DNA of 64,000 nucleotides from the NCBI GenBank assembly GCA_009772895.1, contig WOUP01000001.1, forward strand, positions 430,519 to 494,518, in the 5' to 3' direction. A model generated the notes under the pieces. The model was not told where the DNA came from and did no database searches. It saw only the letters and a list, made by a program, of their open reading frames with translations. Origin of the DNA: Puniceicoccaceae bacterium 5H (GTDB lineage Bacteria > Verrucomicrobiota > Verrucomicrobiia > Opitutales > Oceanipulchritudinaceae). The first letter of the stretch is position 1. Each line of letters opens with the position of its first letter. Position numbers and translations under genes: made by a program. This document shows positions 63,438 through 64,000 of this stretch, one piece after another.

Positions 63438-63791
63438 TCAGGGAACAACAATTACATCAAAGCAATCACCTAGCCTCAGCTTATTTTCTGTAAAAAACTG
63501 ACTCAAGTCTCTTCCATGCGACTTGTTTTGGCTGCGATCCACGAGAGAAAATATAGCGCCCAGTCCTCCTAGAGTAGAAGCATAAGGATATTCGTGCCAG
63601 TCAAAATCGCCATACTGCCTCGCACCTCTATACAATTGCCTTACCTGTCCTTGGGCTAAAGACCTATTTCTGTGCCTGGAGCCCGCCCATTCAGCAGTTT
63701 CCCGGGGATCAATATGCAGTCGGATAGGCATACCTAGCTCTTGAGATACCAAATCATGCGCAGCGACCTCTTCATAGCGGCTAGCGCTCAC
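63438..63791 (-). CDS. NucA/NucB-type nuclease toxin domain, 117 aa
   Basis: Starts at GTG 63791 (MSASRYEEVAAHDLVSQELG). Residues about 25-115 resemble the NucA/NucB sporulation-type DNase domain used as a C-terminal toxin: HIDPRETAEWAGSRHRNRSLA, then WHEYPYASTLGG (the EYPxAST block) and a DCFDVIVVP ending. The acidic residue normally found before EYP is His here. It may be a displaced C-terminal toxin module, since an in-frame stop separates it from the upstream fragment at 63813-64000. Its partner is the SUKH-like protein downstream. Confidence 0.72.
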   Translation of the reverse strand: MSASRYEEVAAHDLVSQELGMPIRLHIDPRETAEWAGSRHRNRSLAQGQVRQLYRGARQYGDFDWHEYPYASTLGGLGAIFSLVDRSQNKSHGRDLSQFFTENKLRLGDCFDVIVVP

Positions 63792-63812
63792 ATAAAAATC
63801 TGGGCAATCACC

Positions 63813-64000
63813 TTAATTTTGCTTCCTCAACCTTGTTAATACGGCCCTAGGACGACTATGAGGATCAGTGGCCATTGCAGTTTTTATACGTTCTTCCTGC
63901 TTGGGATCCAACCCATCAGGAACAAGTCGGCGAATTTCAGTAATCACCTGAGAACTAACAGCAGATTGGTAAGAGTTATATGCCTGCATTCCTATCGCCG
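63813..64000 (-). CDS. C-terminal end of an upstream protein (5' truncated by window edge)
   Basis: Minus-strand frame entering from the right edge and ending at TAA 63815-63813, about 62 residues: it contains QAYNSYQSAVSSQVITEIRR and ends RPRAVLTRLRKQN. The stop is in the same frame as the nuclease gene and 21 bp before its GTG. It is helical and basic with no domain I recognise. It could be the end of a toxin carrier protein that once read through, or an independent gene. Confidence 0.5.
   Translation of the reverse strand, partial: AIGMQAYNSYQSAVSSQVITEIRRLVPDGLDPKQEERIKTAMATDPHSRPRAVLTRLRKQN

Overview
The window looks like a chromosome segment of a free-living, probably marine, member of the Verrucomicrobiota (Opitutales/Puniceicoccales-like). 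I infer this from the mix of a PEP-CTERM protein, a propeller-type hybrid sensor beside a large TonB-dependent receptor, a LacI-controlled glycoside hydrolase cluster, many starts without a Shine-Dalgarno, and a hemG-hemH-hemX-hemA order. No rRNA is present, so the placement is an inference.

Left core (1-22.7 kb). Two tandem paralogues of a pilus-like surface protein (the first cut by the window edge) flank a small secreted protein. Next come haem genes (hemG, hemH, a HemX/CcsA-like membrane protein, hemA). Polyamine genes follow in two blocks: aguB-aguA, and 8 kb later speA, carboxyspermidine dehydrogenase and decarboxylase. Together these encode arginine to agmatine, N-carbamoylputrescine, putrescine and then spermidine or a close analogue by the carboxyspermidine route. 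Between the blocks lie a sulfotransferase, kamA, an ArsR regulator, carA, a small membrane protein, a DUF429 protein, an amidohydrolase, and the rpsB-tsf operon.

Genomic island (22,765-45,433). It is inserted in an initiator tRNA-Met gene: a 51-bp piece of the tRNA 3' half is repeated perfectly at the far end, next to a tyrosine integrase. Inside are an excisionase-like HTH protein, an AT-rich giant NACHT-type NTPase ending in a nuclease-like domain, a second large integrase, a PEP-CTERM gene, a tiny FimB-sized recombinase boxed by perfect 27-bp inverted repeats that look like recombinase core sites, a small-gene operon divergent from an XRE regulator plus two paralogous acyltransferase-fold proteins, an ArdC-like antirestriction protein, a MobF relaxase with a candidate oriT, an IS110 fragment and an AT-rich SF1 helicase with a long unknown N-terminus. 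There are no type IV secretion genes, so it looks mobilizable and carries defence or accessory cargo.

Right flank (45.4-64 kb). A LacI regulator diverges from an alpha-L-rhamnosidase (GH78) that has lost its middle. A GH27 alpha-galactosidase that looks intact follows, then a GH2 protein whose catalytic core is missing in frame, and a stretch of carbohydrate-esterase and deacetylase fragments: a decaying polysaccharide-use locus. A TonB-dependent receptor diverges from a sensor kinase/response regulator pair, with a 57-bp tandem duplication over the regulator's start. The window ends in a NucA/NucB-type toxin domain with a SMI1/KNR4-like immunity protein.
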